In this document: piece by piece, positions 12,858-12,890 of the stretch
Numbering within the stretch: position 1 is the stretch's first letter
Layout: every line of letters begins with the position of its first letter
DNA from: an uncultured bacterium
GTDB taxonomy: Bacteria; Bacillota; Clostridia; Lachnospirales; Lachnospiraceae
Length of the DNA: 12,890 nucleotides
Assembly: GCA_905214365.1 (NCBI GenBank)
Contig: CAJMMH010000050.1
Coordinates: 1-12,890, forward strand
Direction of reading: 5' to 3'
Program-made: the position numbers and the translations under genes
The notes under the pieces: model-generated
The model's input: only the letters and a program-made list of their open reading frames with translations
Database searches by the model: none
Told to the model about the DNA's origin: nothing

Positions 12858-12890
12858 CATATAAATGAAAGCAGTGCCGCGCCCGGAAGA

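Noticed and set aside
11280..12860. A 526-codon open frame on the minus strand, antisense to the radical SAM gene
   Set aside because: It mirrors the codon pattern of the radical SAM gene, whose motifs are unmistakable. It has no domain features of its own and no suitable binding site.

Overview
The window looks like chromosomal DNA of an anaerobic, spore-forming member of the Clostridia, most likely a Lachnospiraceae gut bacterium. The evidence is a SipL-type spore-coat protein (SPOCS/DUF3794 repeats plus LysM), a YesL/DUF624 membrane protein, a DUF1858 redox peptide, a DhaS-like TetR regulator, strong AGGAGG-type ribosome binding sites and sigma-A-like promoters with 16-18 base spacers. I saw no rRNA, tRNA, CRISPR array, prophage or transposase gene. 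The genus cannot be fixed from the sequence alone.

Left part (1-5301). The left edge carries what looks like the structured leader of a leftward gene lying outside the window. A 586-residue lipoprotein with an additional C-terminal membrane anchor (286-2046, +) converges on a leftward sugar operon: class I mannose-6-phosphate isomerase (2958-3911) followed by a ROK fructokinase (2051-2929). Together these convert mannose-6-P and fructose to fructose-6-P. Between the isomerase gene and the divergent thymidine kinase gene (4323-4892) lies a compact 133-bp element (4080-4212). It has near-perfect 13-bp terminal inverted repeats, internal hairpins and an exact 8-bp flanking direct repeat, so it looks like a non-autonomous mobile element. 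A 68-residue DUF1858 CxxC peptide gene (5095-5301) follows with its own promoter.

Middle part (5302-9562). Downstream of the DUF1858 gene is an elaborate RNA fold: a 16-bp closing stem around two hairpins, ending in T7. The sipL gene runs leftward (5549-7105) from a sequence resembling a sporulation sigma-E promoter. Beside it, on the other strand, a consensus TTGACA-N16-TATAAT promoter (7217-7244) points into about 390 bases with no convincing gene. It is followed within 80 bases by a terminator hairpin, so a short RNA is likely. Further hairpins follow, including the terminator of the YesL-like gene (7639-8499, -). A single-pass membrane protein of unknown function (8780-9562, +) diverges from the YesL-like gene.

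Right part (9563-12890). This holds a TetR/DhaS-like regulator (9757-10311, +), a protein of unknown function (10272-11144, -) and a radical SAM/SPASM-like protein (11439-12857, +). The unknown protein reads as a shortened paralogue of the radical SAM protein. It keeps the N-terminal domain and many barrel motifs in order but lacks the stretch with the CxxxCxxC cluster site and lacks the C-terminal cysteine domain. The paralogues diverge from one promoter region that holds several GGACAAA half-sites in inverted pairs. I regard this enzyme/pseudoenzyme pair with its neighbouring regulator as the best candidate for an undescribed system here.
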